This document shows positions 61,076-64,000 of a stretch of DNA of 64,000 nt, in pieces. The translations under genes were made by a program, and so were the position numbers. The stretch covers positions 3,533,283 through 3,597,282 of the forward strand of contig VYZB01000035.1 in the NCBI GenBank assembly GCA_013397455.1, in the 5' to 3' direction. The notes under the pieces are model-generated. The model saw nothing but the letters and a program-made list of their open reading frames with translations. It was not told the origin of the DNA and made no database searches. The stretch comes from Crotophaga sulcirostris (lineage: Eukaryota > Chordata > Aves > Cuculiformes > Crotophagidae). The stretch's first letter is position 1. Each line of letters starts with the position of its first letter.

Positions 61076-64000
61076 AAGACACAGAGAACCTGGCAGGGAT
61101 GAAACTCCTATCTTTGCTCAGTCATTGTTATGATCCCTCTCTGGATATGTTGAACATGCAAGCCATTTTCAGTGTCCACGCATACAAATGGACAATCTAA
61201 ACAAGATCATGCTTTATTTCTTTTAAACATGCTCAGTGGAGCTTACCAGGAAAATCTGTATTTCTCAACCTCTGTACAGTGTTCCTGCAGAGAACTTGAG
61301 GATGTTAATTCATACTTTTTGAGAAAAAAATCCCAAACCCCTTTGCCAGATGCTGACTTTGAGCCTGATATAGACTTCATTAATTGCAATGCATTGGGTT
61401 AATCCTTAATTTCAGTGCCTTTTTGCCTGAGAACTTTCTGAAGGTAATTTCAACATACATATGATAACTCAATGTAGTGTTGCAATATCATTACATTACA
61501 GTTGAACTCCTGGTTATACTTCAATGCCCATTCCCATTGACATGCATTGACATGAAGAGGCATTTTTGCCTGTTGCTTGTAGGTTATTTTTAGGAACCTA
61601 CAAATAATAAATTATACTGAATATTATTAAACAGTCAGACTTTTGAGGTCTGCTCATTATCCATATGGGCATGCTGTAAAAAGCTGATATAGAAGTAGGC
61701 ATATCAATGCAGCGAAAGCTGGTATTCATTTCTCTCATAGGCTGTACCATGAAGCAACTGCTCCCACTGAAAGTGGCAGTGGTGCTTGTGATTCAGTGGT
61801 GTCTCTCTTCCAGGTTATGAGCCGTGCCTGAGCTGAGGTAGACTCACAAATCTTCATGCTCTCATCTGTTCCCATTTTAAATTAATAAAACCTTAATTAT
61901 AGGAGCAGGGGAACAGTAACTATTTTTGGACAAATTAAAATACTCCATCATGTGCTTTGTGCCTTTTTCTAAGCAGTTTTTTCCCCTCCTCGTTAATGTT
62001 TTTCTCTGAGGATGCTAATGACTCATTCAGTAATGATGCCATTGCTTTTAGTTAATCTGTATGTTAGCAGTCAATGCCAATGTCAAAATGAAACCAACCT
62101 CCTCATGTCCCATCAAGTATAATTCACACAGTGAATGTTAAGCAGTGAAAACATTCACAACAAAAAGTGTGTCATGAGGTAGCTCCTTTACCCAGATACC
62201 TTTCTATTGCAACCACCATACTAATTTCACCATGAACTATTAATATTTGTTCTCCATAAATAATAAATTCCTCAGCATTTTCTTCTCATCTGTAGAGGGG
62301 AACAGTTACACAGCTGGGAAGGAGTCCAACCCTCTATAAAATGGAAGGTGAATCTTCTAAGTTGAATAGTTTGTTTAAAGAAGGGAAGCAAACTTTTGGT
62401 GACTTATCCGTTTACATGTAAGATTGTCAGACTTTGACAGATGGAACTAGGGTTTCCTGATCATGATACTCTGAGGCTTTTGCTACAGTTTAAGTATCTA
62501 TCTTTACAATAATTTACCTTTTATAAAGATGAGAAGAATATTTGTTTCAGATTGTAAATCTTCCTGTCATTTTTAAAGTTTTCTTCATCTAGCAGAACGT
62601 GGTGGGGACACCTGGCAGGTACTGACATCTTGCCTTACGTTCAAGGTAGACAGAACAAAGACACCAATCAGAGGAGAGCTGACGTTCATTTTACCATTTG
62701 GTTTGCCTCTTATTATTTCTATAAGTAGATTGGCAAGAAATCATTGATACCAGAAGACAAAAGGGGACTCACATTCAACACTAAAAGTACAGAGCAATTC
62801 AGTATTAAGAAGAAAATGCAAATAAATGGTAGCCATAACACTGCTCTGGTGTTCCTCAAGGTCTGTGCTAGGCATTTTGAGGTGCAGCACATTTGGGTGG
62901 TTCAGGGTAGAAATAATTTCATTTTTAATTCCAGATCTGAGATGTCTGCTAGGTAGGACTAAAAGTTGCTGTTCCTCTGGAGGAAAGGAATAAACAAAAA
63001 ATTTTGAGAAATACAGTCATCATCTTTTTCTTTTTGTAAGACATTCACAAGTATTTCAGAGAAGGGCATTCCCAGTGTATTCACAAAGCACATCAGGTAT
63101 AAATTTTGATGCTTTCCCTTTCTTGCATTCTCTGAGCCATTTAAAAGCAATTCCTAAAGTCAGAAAAGTAAATCCTGTGTCTTATAACAGGCTGGATTTA
63201 TTTCAGACTCCGTTTACTTTGCCCTCATGAATTTGCTATTCTGAATACTGCTCATTACTGTGTTTTATTTCAGATTTTATTTTTGGTTTTACACACTGCT
63301 GCGGTAGTCTGAACAGTGTGTTGAGCTCCTCATGTAAATCTTCTCCTATTGAAATCTCTTTCTTTTGACTCCAAGCTGAGGAAGAAAGATGAATTTCTTA
63401 TCTATAAGGACACTGGGCTGGAGGATACAGAGACTTTTGAGGGTGTTTTTCATTTCAATCCCTATCTTCCATCAGAGTCAGTGGAAAGACTCCTGTAAAC
63501 TTCCTTAGATAACAGACTGGGTCTTTACTGAGGACCTACCTTAACAATCTACAGTTTTGACTAAGTTTACTTTATAGTCCTCATACAGTTTCTGATCAAA
63601 CATGCAAACCATCCCTCCTACAAACACCTTGGTAGAAGACAGCTGTATGAGACAAACTCACAGCTCCAGAGAGAGAGGAAACAATGTAAGCTATCTCTTC
63701 TGAGTTTTGGTCCAGTGCCTTAATGCAAGATGATCCACCTCCTCCTATCTGTAACACAAAAGCTTTCACAGTGAAGCTATTGTGTTCCTGTGAGACATGC
63801 CATTCAGATGCTGCACACCATTAAAAAAGCATGAAACAATCTCATCACCCAGATATTGAAGGAGATCCTTAGCATTTTATGCCAGCAGGATTCATGCAAT
63901 AAAAATTCCCAACTCTGTGATATTCCCAACAGAAGGCACTAGAGAATCAGAGTGAAAGGGAAGAGTGAAATCAGAGAGAATCAGAGAGAAAGAAGGGAAA
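61076..64000. other. Unique non-coding sequence
   Basis: No gene or mobile element recognised. 61930-62290 is dense in TTAAT/TAATGA cores, including a CTAATGACTCATTCAGTAATGATGCC-like block, and looks like possible regulatory DNA. The window ends in an A/G-rich stretch with a repeated AATCAGAGAG unit (about 63968-63990). Confidence 0.5.

Overview
The window looks like nuclear DNA from a bird. It carries many 5'-truncated CR1 LINE copies with the avian 3' tail (ATTCTATG-type and derived 8-mers), two long terminal repeats (LTRs) of the avian TGTTCTGGTTTG type, a short endogenous-retrovirus LTR with a 6-bp target duplication, and no mammalian Alu or L1. It is AT-rich and mostly non-coding. No protein-coding gene, tRNA, rRNA or CRISPR can be called with confidence. 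Every long open frame is either inside a CR1 copy, antisense to one, or unrecognisable. The segment is most likely intergenic or the inside of a long intron.

Layout. 1-6.3 kb: unique sequence with an ATGTT microsatellite and a purine tract. 6.3-7.05 kb: CR1, minus strand. 7-15.4 kb: unique sequence with a hairpin/repeat cluster at 15.1 kb. 15.5 and 17.7 kb: two CR1 3' ends, minus strand. 20.9 kb: a 127-bp hAT-like element. 25.2-25.5 kb: a complete solo LTR (ERVK-like), minus strand, flanked by TGCTGC. 29.2 kb: a decayed CR1. 35.06-35.83 kb: a 776-bp solo LTR, minus strand. 36.19 kb: a 35-base assembly gap. 43.8-44.7 kb: CR1 pieces in both orientations, the plus-strand one apparently splitting an older minus-strand one. 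48.4-49.4 kb: two open frames on the minus strand with strong splice-site matches, the only place where a genuine unrecognised gene seems plausible. 49.7-50.0 kb: a decayed CR1. 52.5-54.75 kb: a CR1 ORF2 remnant interrupted by a second copy of the 35-kb LTR family (771 bp, plus strand). 60.8-61.1 kb: another CR1 3' end. The rest shows only unique non-coding sequence.

The most instructive structure is the nested insertion at 52.5-54.75 kb. A duplicated 5-mer (GTGGT/GTAGT) brackets the LTR, and the CR1 reading frame is in register on both sides of it. The same LTR family sits about 17 kb away in the opposite orientation, again with a 5-bp duplication (GTAGT/GAAGT). I found no convincing undescribed biological system. 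The candidate exons at 48.4-49.4 kb are the best lead and rest on splice-site and open-frame evidence only.
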